Assembly (NCBI RefSeq): GCF_040549485.1
Contig: NZ_JBEPTK010000001.1
Coordinates: forward strand, 310,001 to 374,000
Direction: 5' to 3'
From: Constrictibacter sp. MBR-5
GTDB taxonomy: Bacteria; Pseudomonadota; Alphaproteobacteria; JAJUGE01
DNA length: 64,000 bases
The position numbers and the translations under genes are program-made. The notes under the pieces are model-generated. The model had not been told where the DNA came from. It searched no databases and saw nothing but the letters and a program-made list of their open reading frames with translations. Below are positions 1-7,507 of the stretch, in pieces (position 1 is the first letter of the stretch; each line of letters opens with the position of its first letter).

Positions 1-573
1 GGTGCGCCGGAGGTCGGCGCCCGTCAGGTCGGCGCCGATCAGGCTCGCCTTCTCGAAGTCGCCGCCGACGAAATAGACCTGCGTGAGGCGCGCGCCGTCG
101 AGGATCACCTTGGCGAAGCAGGCGGCTTCCATATTGGCCTTATGCAGGTCGGCGCCACCCATCTGCGCCTTGCGGCAGTTGGCCTCCTCCAGGTCGGCCT
201 TGCGCAGACAGGCGCCGGACAGGTCGGCCTTCTCCAGGTTCGCGCAGATCAGCACGGCCTTGGACAGGTTGGCCTTGCGCAGGAGGGCCCCGTCCAGATC
301 CGCCCTGAAGAAATAGGTGTGGGAGAGCCGCGCATCGCACAGGTCAACCTGGGCTGCGATGGCGCGGCTCAGATTGGCCCAGCGGAGGTCGGCCCCCGGA
401 AGCTGGACACCGCGGAGATCCAGCCCCCGGAGCTGCACCGGTCCTGGCGGCGGCGTCCCGGTTGCCGACAGCGCTAGAAGCCAGGCGCGATGCTTGTCGA
501 CCGCTGCCGCGAGGTCAGCGGCACTGATCGCCTGGGGCGGCGTGCGAGCGGTCCCGGTAACGACGATGGCCAT
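1..573 (-). CDS. Pentapeptide-repeat protein (3' end off the window)
   Basis: The visible 191 codons begin at ATG 573, which has a GGAGG ribosome binding site 6 nt upstream; an in-frame ATG at 603 lacks one. After an N-terminal segment of about 45 residues (with a KHRAWLLAL stretch common in this family), the rest is a run of A(D/N)Lxx pentapeptides such as ADLRWANL, ADLSGACL and ADLEEAN. Such proteins fold into a right-handed quadrilateral beta helix. Some mimic DNA or act as scaffolds, but no specific role can be assigned here. The reading frame is still open at the left edge, so length and C-terminus are unknown. No signal peptide is seen, so it is probably cytoplasmic. Confidence 0.85.
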   Translation of the reverse strand, partial: MAIVVTGTARTPPQAISAADLAAAVDKHRAWLLALSATGTPPPGPVQLRGLDLRGVQLPGADLRWANLSRAIAAQVDLCDARLSHTYFFRADLDGALLRKANLSKAVLICANLEKADLSGACLRKADLEEANCRKAQMGGADLHKANMEAACFAKVILDGARLTQVYFVGGDFEKASLIGADLTGADLRRT

Positions 574-637
574 GGCTGCCTCCGTAGCGGACGGCTCCCG
601 CATCGGCGCGGGTGGCGCATCGTTATCCCAACGTCGC

Positions 638-670
638 CGCCCGCGTCCACCCCGAGAAGGGACGCGGGCG
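638..670 (-). terminator. 11-bp inverted repeat between two minus-strand genes
   Basis: Positions 638-648 and 660-670 are perfect inverted repeats (CGCCCGCGTCC / GGACGCGGGCG) with an 11-nt loop, lying after the small membrane gene and before the pentapeptide gene. There is no T-run after it on the minus strand, so it may be a weak or Rho-assisted terminator, or an RNA-stabilising hairpin. Confidence 0.4.
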
Positions 671-686
671 TGATGTCGGCTACAAC

Positions 687-875
687 TCAGCCGGTGAACT
701 GCATGATCGCGAGCGTGATACCGACCGAGAACGTGACGATGATGGCGATCACGGCGGCACCGCCGGCCATCTCGCTGTTTGCGAGCACGGGCTTCGCCAC
801 GCCGTTGCGGGCGCGCGCCCAGTTCAGGAGATAGAAGCTCGCGACGATGAAGACGATCCCGAGGACGAGATACAT
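687..875 (-). CDS. Small two-helix membrane protein (62 aa)
   Basis: The protein starts MYLVLGIVFIVASFYLLNWA and has two hydrophobic helices, about residues 2-18 and 36-58, joined by a short basic/polar loop. The frame remains open upstream, but ATG 875 is where membrane-like sequence begins; the upstream part has no family-like character. The ribosome binding site is weak (GGCGCTCC). It lies downstream of, and in the same direction as, the fused TRAP permease, separated by a hairpin at 942-970. It could be an accessory subunit of that transporter, but this is inference from position only. I recognise no named family. Confidence 0.6.
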   Translation of the reverse strand: MYLVLGIVFIVASFYLLNWARARNGVAKPVLANSEMAGGAAVIAIIVTFSVGITLAIMQFTG

Positions 876-941
876 TGGAGCGCCTGCGTGTCCGGTTGAT
901 GATGAGTGCGGGGAAACGTGTGTTTCTTGATCACGGCGGGG

Positions 942-970
942 CCCCGGGGCCGGCAAGGCCGGCCTCGGGG
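942..970 (-). terminator. Hairpin after the fused TRAP permease gene
   Basis: Positions 942-954 and 958-970 form a 13-bp stem with one mismatch and a 3-nt loop, 14 nt past the stop codon of the TRAP gene. No proper T-run follows on the minus strand. It is a plausible terminator or attenuator that separates the transporter from the small membrane gene. Confidence 0.45.
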
Positions 971-983
971 CTTCCCTCGTGCG

Positions 984-3041
984 TCAGACGTTGGAGACGC
1001 GGAGCGCCGCTGACCTGCGGGCGAGCCAGCAGACGCCGAGGCCGCACGCCATCGCCACGAACGACGCTACCGTAAGCTGGTAGAACCCGAGTCCGCCGGT
1101 CCCAGGAGGAGCGGCCATCGCCACCCCGCCCAGCATCACCAGCGCACGGCCAAAGATGCCGAGGGGTCCCGATCCCAGCGTGCCGAAGCCGATCAGGTAG
1201 TCCTGAAGGGCAGCGGCGATGAAGAGGACCCCGATGACCGCCGTCGTCGCGACGAGGATGATTTCGTCGAGCGGGGCGTTCAGCATCAAGGCCGAGTTGT
1301 AGATGAAGAAGAAGGGCACGAAGTACAGGATCACGCCGAACTTCATCGACTCGATGCCCGAGCGCCACTGCGGCGCCTGCGCGAGGCCCGCGGCGATGGT
1401 CGACGCGATCGCGACCGGCGGTGTGATGAACGAGATCGTGCCCCAGTAGAGCAGGAACATGTGCACGGCCATGCGGTCGAGGCCGGCCTTTTCCAGCGCC
1501 GGGGCCAGGATGACCGCCAGGAAGATGTAGCAGGCCGTGGTCGTCAGCCCGAGACCCAGGATGAAGCTGGTGATCGCGCCCATGATCAGTAGCAGCAGCG
1601 TGCTGCCGCCGGCGATGAAGACGAGGTCGTTGGTCAGGGTGCCGACCATGCCGGTGACGGTAAGGCCGCCGATGACGAGGCCGATCGGTGCCAGGAATCC
1701 GGCGAGTTCGACGAAGAGCAGGCCGCAGCCATAGACGAACTTGCCGAAGCCGGCCGCATTCATCCGATATTTGGACGAGAACTGGTTGATCACCAGCAGG
1801 ATGAGCGTCGCGTAGAACGGCGCGGTCTGTTCGCGCTGCAGGAACAGCAGCATCCACAGAAGCACGCCGAAGGCGGCGCAGTAGTACCAGCCGTCCTTCA
1901 GCGTCTGCCAGAGGCCGGGCAGTTCCGAACGCTTCATGCCGGTCAGCTTGTGCTTGGCGGCATAGGCGTCGATCTGCATGAACAGGCCGAGATAGTAGAG
2001 GATCGACGGCAGCGCCGCGGCGATCGCCACCTCGGCATAGGAGACGCCGAGGAACGAGGCCATGACGAAGGCCGTGGCGCCCATCACGGGCGGCATCAGC
2101 GCGCCGCCCGTGGAGGCGCAGGCCTCGATCGCCGCGGCATGAGTCGGGGCGAATCCGGCCTTCTTCATGGCCGGAATGGTCATCGAGCCGGTGGTGAGCA
2201 CGTTGGAGGCGACGCTGCCGCTCATCGAACCGAACAGGGCGGAGGCGAAGATTGCGACCTTGGCGGAGCCGCCACGGACGTGACCGAGCAGCGCGAAGGC
2301 GATGTTGATGAAGAACACGCCGGCGCCGGTGTACTGCATGGCGACGCCGAAGATGAGGAAGCCGAAGACCAGCAGCGCGAGCGCCTGGAACGGCGGGCCG
2401 AGCAGGCTCTCGACGCTCATCATGTGGAAGCCGGCGGTCGTCCAGAAATCCTGGTTCACGCCGCCGAGCGGGTCCGGGATCAGGTGCGCGAACACCGGAT
2501 AGAGCGACGGGATCAGCGCCATCCAGAAGACGACGGGACCGCCGGTCCGGCGCCCCGCCTCGAGCAGCAGCGGCCACAGCAGGACGCTGGCCACGATCGC
2601 ATGGGTCGGCGCCCGGTATTCCCACGCCTCCTCGAGAATGCGGTCCGCGAAGTAGACGAAGTAGCAGAGCAGGAGGAAGGTCACGACCGCGGCGGCGATG
2701 TCGTACCATGGCACCCTGTCCTCGCTGCGGTTCTCGCGCAGCGGGAAGACGATGAAGACGAACGGCAGCAGGATCGCCGCGATCATGTAGAGGTAACGGT
2801 TGTCGATCAGGACGTAGTCGACGAACAGACCCAGATTGAACATCTGGTTGATCGCCAGGAAGGTCGCGACGATCGCTACCGCCTGGAACATCCTGGTCCA
2901 GACGGGACCGATCTTCCGATAGCGGCGCAGCTCCTCCTCGCCGGCCATCTCCAGCGTCTCGGCAACGCTGGGCAGTATCTGTCCCGTATCGGGATCGATG
3001 CGCGGGGCATCGGCCGGAGACGACTTCACGGGCGTACTCAT
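984..3041 (-). CDS. TRAP transporter permease, 4TM/12TM fusion (DctQM type)
   Basis: This 685-residue inner-membrane protein combines the small (4-TM) and large (12-TM) subunits of a TRAP transporter. The N-terminal 60 residues are polar, then hydrophobic helices run through to the end. The large-subunit half carries family-typical stretches such as FGSMSGSVASNV (about residue 265) and GGALMPPVMGATAF (about residue 305). Fused permeases of this class normally work with a TAXI-family periplasmic binding protein and use the ion gradient to import organic acids. No TAXI gene is in this window, so the substrate cannot be inferred. The start ATG 3041 follows a GAGG-like site (TGGAGGAGC). Confidence 0.92.
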   Translation of the reverse strand: MSTPVKSSPADAPRIDPDTGQILPSVAETLEMAGEEELRRYRKIGPVWTRMFQAVAIVATFLAINQMFNLGLFVDYVLIDNRYLYMIAAILLPFVFIVFPLRENRSEDRVPWYDIAAAVVTFLLLCYFVYFADRILEEAWEYRAPTHAIVASVLLWPLLLEAGRRTGGPVVFWMALIPSLYPVFAHLIPDPLGGVNQDFWTTAGFHMMSVESLLGPPFQALALLVFGFLIFGVAMQYTGAGVFFINIAFALLGHVRGGSAKVAIFASALFGSMSGSVASNVLTTGSMTIPAMKKAGFAPTHAAAIEACASTGGALMPPVMGATAFVMASFLGVSYAEVAIAAALPSILYYLGLFMQIDAYAAKHKLTGMKRSELPGLWQTLKDGWYYCAAFGVLLWMLLFLQREQTAPFYATLILLVINQFSSKYRMNAAGFGKFVYGCGLLFVELAGFLAPIGLVIGGLTVTGMVGTLTNDLVFIAGGSTLLLLIMGAITSFILGLGLTTTACYIFLAVILAPALEKAGLDRMAVHMFLLYWGTISFITPPVAIASTIAAGLAQAPQWRSGIESMKFGVILYFVPFFFIYNSALMLNAPLDEIILVATTAVIGVLFIAAALQDYLIGFGTLGSGPLGIFGRALVMLGGVAMAAPPGTGGLGFYQLTVASFVAMACGLGVCWLARRSAALRVSNV

Positions 3042-3200
3042 ATCTCGGTGCTCCTCCAGCCACGGCGACCGCTGCGGCGTTGCTTCGTCCTGCGCGCGAC
3101 GTCTCTTCCCGCCCCGGTGGCGACAGGGGCCCGGCGGGATCGCTCCATCGCGTCCGACAATGCGGGTTTCATTCCTTGCAGTTGCAGAGAGGGGTCCACG

Positions 3201-3848
3201 TCAGCCTCCCGTCAGGCCCGCCAGGGCCATGGCGCCGGCAACGAAGCCTCCCGTCACCAAGACCGCGGCGGCGATCCCGAGGATCCCCATCGCAATCCCC
3301 GCGAGCACCGCCGCCCCGTCGCGTTCGATGAGACCGGCGGCCATGAGGGCGAGCGCCACGCCCGGCAGCCAGTTGGCGAAGGGTATCGGCAGGGCGACGA
3401 TGATGGCCTGGACGACCATGTAGCCGCCGACCCACCGCTCCGCGCGGCCGTGGACGAGGCCCGCGAGCCGCGGCCGGGAAATCCGCTCGAACCGCCGCAG
3501 CGACGGAAGCGCCGACCGCACGATCCGGGCGAACCCCGCCCGGTCGAAGCGCTTGCGCTCGACCCAGGCCGGCAGTCGCGGCCGATCGCAGCCGGACGCC
3601 AGCTGGCCGGCGAACAGCGCCATGAGGACACCCGTGACGCCACCGAAGCCCGGGGGCGCGATCACGCAGTTCGGAAGCGCGAGGGCCAGCACGACGATGC
3701 CGAAGGCACGGTCGCCCAACGCGGCGTTCATCTCGCCGACGCTGATCTTGCCGCCGCCGTCGCTGCCGACCGCGCGCAGCAGGATGTCGGAGATCCGCTC
3801 GTCGTGGCCCGCCGCCGGCACGGCCACCGGAACGACCGCCGCGGTCAT
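3201..3848 (-). CDS. ExoD-family exopolysaccharide synthesis protein
   Basis: A 215-residue protein with the ExoD layout: an N-terminal soluble part containing GDRAFGIVVLALALPN, then hydrophobic helices including PPGFGGVTGVLMALFAG and a C-terminal run of glycine/alanine-rich helices. ExoD of rhizobia affects exopolysaccharide production and alkali tolerance, but its biochemical role is unknown. The start ATG 3848 overlaps the secF stop by four bases (ATGA), so translation is probably coupled to secF. That link between a Sec component and ExoD is unusual and may be only positional. Confidence 0.85.
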   Translation of the reverse strand: MTAAVVPVAVPAAGHDERISDILLRAVGSDGGGKISVGEMNAALGDRAFGIVVLALALPNCVIAPPGFGGVTGVLMALFAGQLASGCDRPRLPAWVERKRFDRAGFARIVRSALPSLRRFERISRPRLAGLVHGRAERWVGGYMVVQAIIVALPIPFANWLPGVALALMAAGLIERDGAAVLAGIAMGILGIAAAVLVTGGFVAGAMALAGLTGG

Positions 3849-4828
3849 GGCCGCGATCCGCCGGCAGCGTCGCCGGTCTTGGCGGCGAGCGCGACTGCTC
3901 CCGGTTCGCTCGCGGCCGCCGTCGGCACCTCGGCGCGCCGGATCGCCGGCAGGTAGAGCAGCAGCGCGCCGGCGACATAGACCGACGAGAAGGTGCCGAT
4001 CAGCACGCCCCAGAACACCGCCAGGCTGAAGTTGAACAGCGTGCTGCCGCCGAACAGCAGCAAGGGCAGCACCGCCAGGAGCGTCGTGCCGCTGGTCAGG
4101 ACCGTACGGGCGAGCGTCTCGTTGATGCTCAGGTTGATGATCGCCGCCATGTCCGGGTTCTTCTGCCGGCGCAGGAGCTCCCGGATGCGGTCGAACACCA
4201 CGACCGTGTCGTTCACCGAGTAGCCGGCCAGTGCCAGCAGCGCCGCCACGGCGGTCAGGTTGAAGTCGAGGCCCAGGACCGAGAACAGCCCGAGCGCTAT
4301 GAGCACGTCGTGCCCGGTGGCCAGCAGGGCCGAAACGGCGAACTGCCACTCGAAGCGGAAATAGACGTAGACGCCGATCGCGAGCACGGCGAGCACGGTG
4401 GCGGTGACCCCGTCCTGGAACAGCTCGCCCCCGACCTTGGGACCGACCAGTTCGACGCGGCGATACTCCCAGCTGTCGCCGAGGGTCTGGCGAATGGAGT
4501 CGACGGCGGCCTTGGAAGCCTCCTCCGTCTCCTGGGCCTGGACGCGGATCAGCGCCTGATTGGGCGAGCCGAACTGCTGCAGGTCGACCTCGCCGAGGCC
4601 GAGACCGTCGAGCCGGCCGCGCAGGTCGGCCATGTTCACGGGCGCCGGAGAGGCGACCTCCATGAGCACGCCGCCCTTGAAGTCGATGCCGAGATTGAGG
4701 CCCTGCACCGCCAGCGACACGACGGTCACGAGCAGCAGCAGGCCGGTGAATGCGAAAGCGACGAAGCGCTGACGCACGAAGTCGATCTTCGTGCCGTCGG
4801 GCACGAAGCGGATGCCGTGAAAAGCCAC
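3845..4828 (-). CDS. secF: Protein translocase subunit SecF
   Basis: A 327-residue SecF with six expected TM helices. After the first helix comes the signature GIDFKGG (about residue 47). The periplasmic domain follows, then the RND-type core with LAGYSVNDTVVVFDRIRE and SINETLARTVLTSGTTLLAV, which are hallmark SecF stretches. SecF forms SecDF with SecD and uses the proton gradient to pull proteins out on the periplasmic side. The Ala-rich C-terminal tail is not conserved. SecD normally lies directly upstream, but here the upstream gene is an unrelated small exported protein, so secF is separated from secD in this genome. Confidence 0.96.
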   Translation of the reverse strand: MAFHGIRFVPDGTKIDFVRQRFVAFAFTGLLLLVTVVSLAVQGLNLGIDFKGGVLMEVASPAPVNMADLRGRLDGLGLGEVDLQQFGSPNQALIRVQAQETEEASKAAVDSIRQTLGDSWEYRRVELVGPKVGGELFQDGVTATVLAVLAIGVYVYFRFEWQFAVSALLATGHDVLIALGLFSVLGLDFNLTAVAALLALAGYSVNDTVVVFDRIRELLRRQKNPDMAAIINLSINETLARTVLTSGTTLLAVLPLLLFGGSTLFNFSLAVFWGVLIGTFSSVYVAGALLLYLPAIRRAEVPTAAASEPGAVALAAKTGDAAGGSRP

Positions 4829-4956
4829 GAGAGCCTTCTCCGACTGCGCGCCGTACCGGACACGCGGAGGCGTGGCGGCTCAGGCGCGGAGGGAACCGAT
4901 GTCGGAAGAGAGGTGCGCGCCGCTACAGGGCGGCGGCACCGGAACGGCCGAAGCCG

Positions 4957-5466
4957 TCAGGCGGTGACTAAGGGCGGGCCGGTCGGGCTGCGGTCGCCGC
5001 GGCGGATGCCGCTGTCGGCGATCGCGACTTCGGGCCAGGACAGGATCGGAGCGATCGTCGACTCGCCCCAGGCCAGCGCCGTGGCCGCGCATGGCGGCAG
5101 GACGGGCTTGCCGCCCCCGACGATGCGTTTGGTGTCGCCGGAATCGATCGAGAGAAGCTTGCCCAGCATCGCCGGCTGGTCGGCGGACCCCGCATCGACC
5201 TCCAGTCGCGGACCGCCCGAGATATCGGCGGCCAGTGCCGCGACATGCTGCGACGCCGCCCCGTTCGCGAGGGGCAGCATAGGCAGCAGCAGGCCGAGGA
5301 GGCAAAGAAGCGCGATCGCGCGGCGCCGGATGCCTCCGGCGTCGCAACCTTCACCCTCGTCGGGGTTCACGCTGTGGGCGAGGCGGTCGATCTCGGTGAC
5401 CTTTCCCTGGGCGGTGCCTCTGCGGGCACTGCGCGGACGATGAGATCGCACCACCCGCGCGAGCAT
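4957..5466 (-). CDS. Hypothetical exported protein
   Basis: The frame encodes up to 169 residues with strong G/C bias at third codon positions, which supports real coding. A hydrophobic signal-like helix (IALLCLLGLLLPMLPLA) ends in ANGAAS, a plausible signal peptidase site. The start is uncertain: ATG 5466 gives a long 48-residue N-terminal extension, while an internal GTG would place the signal helix nearer the N-terminus; neither has a clear ribosome binding site. The mature part, about 120 residues, contains two cysteines at most and no motif I recognise. It lies upstream of secF in the same direction. Confidence 0.5.
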   Translation of the reverse strand: MLARVVRSHRPRSARRGTAQGKVTEIDRLAHSVNPDEGEGCDAGGIRRRAIALLCLLGLLLPMLPLANGAASQHVAALAADISGGPRLEVDAGSADQPAMLGKLLSIDSGDTKRIVGGGKPVLPPCAATALAWGESTIAPILSWPEVAIADSGIRRGDRSPTGPPLVTA

Positions 5467-5555
5467 TCAAGCGAAATCGCGGTGCGCTGTTCGGACGGCT
5501 CGCACTGCGGCACCGCCGCAACCACATCGCCTCAGCTCAACCCTTTCGAGACCCC

Positions 5556-5861
5556 ATGGCCCTGACCCGCTCGCACAAGATCAAGCTCGCCGTCCTGACC
5601 GTCCTTCTCGCCGCCGCCGGCGTGCGCGAGACGGAATGGGCCAAGCGGACCTTCGCCCTCGACGGCTATTGGGAGGAGGAGGTCCGGCACCGGGAGATGG
5701 CGGTTTGGGATATCGAGGGCGACCTCGCCGCCCTGGAGACCGCGCTCCAGGCTGCGGATCAACCCGCCGAGCGGGCGCGACTGGAACGCGAGATCCGGGC
5801 GGCGCTCAGCGAGGCCCAGGAACTCCGGCGTGCACTCGAGACGGCGCGGTCGCGCCTGTGA
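5556..5861 (+). CDS. Small membrane-anchored coiled-coil protein (101 aa)
   Basis: The protein begins MALTRSHKIKLAVLTVLLAA, a short N-terminal membrane helix or uncleaved signal. The C-terminal half (about residues 45-101) is a charged heptad-like helix rich in E, A, L and R (ALETALQAADQPAERARLER), predicted to be a coiled coil. It is divergent from the exported-protein gene on the left and convergent with the MarR gene on the right. No family is recognised. Codon use matches its neighbours. Confidence 0.55.
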   Translation: MALTRSHKIKLAVLTVLLAAAGVRETEWAKRTFALDGYWEEEVRHREMAVWDIEGDLAALETALQAADQPAERARLEREIRAALSEAQELRRALETARSRL

Positions 5862-5896
5862 CCGTCGCACCTTGATTGGCGCGCCTGCGATCCGGC

Positions 5897-6418
5897 TCAG
5901 CCGCCGGCGCTCGCGTAGCTCGCCCCCTCGGCGCGCAGACCCGCACCGAAGCTCCGAGCGTCCTGGCGCGGTGCCGAAACGGCCGCGCGGAGCCAGAACT
6001 GCTCCATCAGCTTCAGCGTCTCGTTCGCCTCGGCGATCCGCTTACCGTCGGCATGCTCGTCGGCGAGCGTGGCCGCGTGGCGCTGGAACATCTCGTTGAT
6101 CCGCTTCCACAGTTCGACGCCCTTGGCCGAGAGGCGGATCCGCACCGAGCGCCGGTCGTGCGGCGATCGCTCCTGGGCGATATAGCCGTTCTCGACCATC
6201 TTCTTCAGGTTGTAGGAGACGTTCGAGCCGAGATAGTAGCCGCGGAGCGTCAGTTCCCCGACGGTGAGTTCCTCGTCGCCGATATTGAAGAGGATCAGCG
6301 CCTGCACGTTGTTGATGTCATGGATGCCGAGCCCGTCGAGCTCCGCCTTCACAACGTCGAGGAACTGACGGTGCAGACGCTCGATGAGGGAAATCGATTC
6401 GAGATAAGCCTGAAGCAC
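5897..6418 (-). CDS. MarR-family regulator, LdtR-like
   Basis: A winged-helix regulator of about 173 residues. The core ALILFNIGDEELTVGELTLR and RGYYLGSNVSYNLKKMVENG correspond to the recognition helix and wing of the MarR subgroup that includes LdtR of alphaproteobacteria; HDRRSVRIRLSAKG is the typical wing strand. LdtR-type proteins control L,D-transpeptidase and envelope stress genes, but no such target is adjacent here. I chose GTG 6418 because it has a GAGGG ribosome binding site and fits the usual family N-terminus. ATG 6463 is an in-frame alternative that adds 15 residues but has no ribosome binding site and lies inside a palindrome. Confidence 0.88.
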   Translation of the reverse strand: MLQAYLESISLIERLHRQFLDVVKAELDGLGIHDINNVQALILFNIGDEELTVGELTLRGYYLGSNVSYNLKKMVENGYIAQERSPHDRRSVRIRLSAKGVELWKRINEMFQRHAATLADEHADGKRIAEANETLKLMEQFWLRAAVSAPRQDARSFGAGLRAEGASYASAGG

Positions 6419-6460
6419 TGTGCCCTCATTCCGGTTCGGCTCCCCCACGGGGAGGTACGG

Positions 6461-6473
6461 CATTGGCCCAATG
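6461..6473. promoter_or_regulatory. Palindrome CATTGG-C-CCAATG, candidate operator
   Basis: A perfect 6-bp inverted repeat with a 1-nt centre lies 42 nt upstream of the preferred start of the MarR-family gene. MarR proteins commonly bind short palindromes overlapping their own promoters, so this may be an autoregulatory site. If translation instead started at 6463, the palindrome would overlap the start codon. Confidence 0.35.
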
Positions 6474-6585
6474 TTTCGAGGGAGACCGTTAAAATCCGCT
6501 GAATGATCGCCTCGACTTTGCGCCGGATTGGGCTGCTATCAAGAGGATGGCATCGTTAACGGCGGTTGCAAGGGATGGCGGCGGA

Positions 6586-7476
6586 TCAGCTTTCGCCGCG
6601 CAGCATGCGAATGATACCGGAGAAGTCGGCCGCACCGTGCCCCGAGCCGGTGTAGAGCGAATAGAGCGCCTGTGCCGCCGCGCCGAGCGGGGTCGCCGCA
6701 CCCGACTTCTGGGCGGCATCCTGTGCGAGGCGCAGGTCCTTCACCATCATGTCGGCGGTGAAGCCGGCCTGGTAGTCGCGATTCGCCGGCGATGTCGGGA
6801 CCGGTCCGGGAACCGGGCAATAGGTCGTGACGGACCAGCACTGGCCGGACGACTTCGAGGCCACGTCGAACAGCTTCTGATGGTCGAGGCCGAGTTTTTC
6901 GGCCAGGGCGAAGGCTTCGCAGGTCCCGATCATCGAGATGCCGAGGAGCATGTTGTTGCAGATCTTGGCGGCCTGGCCATTCCCCGGCCCGCCGCAATGC
7001 ACCACGGTCCTGCCCATCGCCTCGAGGACCGGCCGCGCCCGCGCGAACGCCGCCTCCGTCCCGCCGACCATCATGGTGAGCGTCGCCGCTTCGGCACCGC
7101 CCACGCCGCCGGAGACGGGGGCATCGACCATGGCGAACCCGGCCGTCTCGGCCGCCGCCGAAACCTCGCGCGCCGTCCCGACGTCGATGGTCGAGCAGTC
7201 GATCAGCAGCGCCCCCTTCCGTGCGGCGCCGAGGATGCCCCCCTCGCCCAGATAGGCCTGACGGACATGGGGCCCGGCCGGCAGCATGGTGACGACGATC
7301 TCGGCATCGGCCACCGCATCGGCGAGCCCGGATGCTTTCGTCGCGCCCGCCTGAACGGCCGCGTCGAGTGCCGCGGCGCTCAGGTCGAACGCCTTCAGGG
7401 CGTGGCCCGCCTTCAGCAGGTTGCGCGCCATCGGCCCGCCCATGTTGCCGAGGCCGATGAATCCGATCGCCGTCAT
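6586..7476 (-). CDS. mmsB: 3-hydroxyisobutyrate dehydrogenase
   Basis: A 296-residue NAD-dependent beta-hydroxyacid dehydrogenase that oxidises 3-hydroxyisobutyrate to methylmalonate semialdehyde in valine degradation. The N-terminal Rossmann motif is FIGLGNMGGPMARNL. The substrate-binding stretch is DAPVSGGVGGAEAATLTMMV (about residue 120), and the catalytic lysine lies in GNGQAAKICNNMLLG (about residue 170). Start ATG 7476 has a GGGAGA ribosome binding site; frames open further upstream lack support. It is the last gene of the three-gene valine operon, 31 nt after the hydrolase gene. Confidence 0.94.
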   Translation of the reverse strand: MTAIGFIGLGNMGGPMARNLLKAGHALKAFDLSAAALDAAVQAGATKASGLADAVADAEIVVTMLPAGPHVRQAYLGEGGILGAARKGALLIDCSTIDVGTAREVSAAAETAGFAMVDAPVSGGVGGAEAATLTMMVGGTEAAFARARPVLEAMGRTVVHCGGPGNGQAAKICNNMLLGISMIGTCEAFALAEKLGLDHQKLFDVASKSSGQCWSVTTYCPVPGPVPTSPANRDYQAGFTADMMVKDLRLAQDAAQKSGAATPLGAAAQALYSLYTGSGHGAADFSGIIRMLRGES

Positions 7477-7507
7477 GTTCGTGTCTCCCTGATGTCGTGT
7501 GCGACGG

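Noticed and set aside
931-3956. Very long open frames opposite to and overlapping the TRAP permease gene
   Set aside because: They are Arg/Gly/Pro-rich antisense shadows caused by GC-rich codons; no ribosome binding site or family-like sequence.
4957-5466. Possible SecD remnant upstream of secF
   Set aside because: The translation has a signal peptide but none of the SecD motifs and is far too short; it is a different protein.
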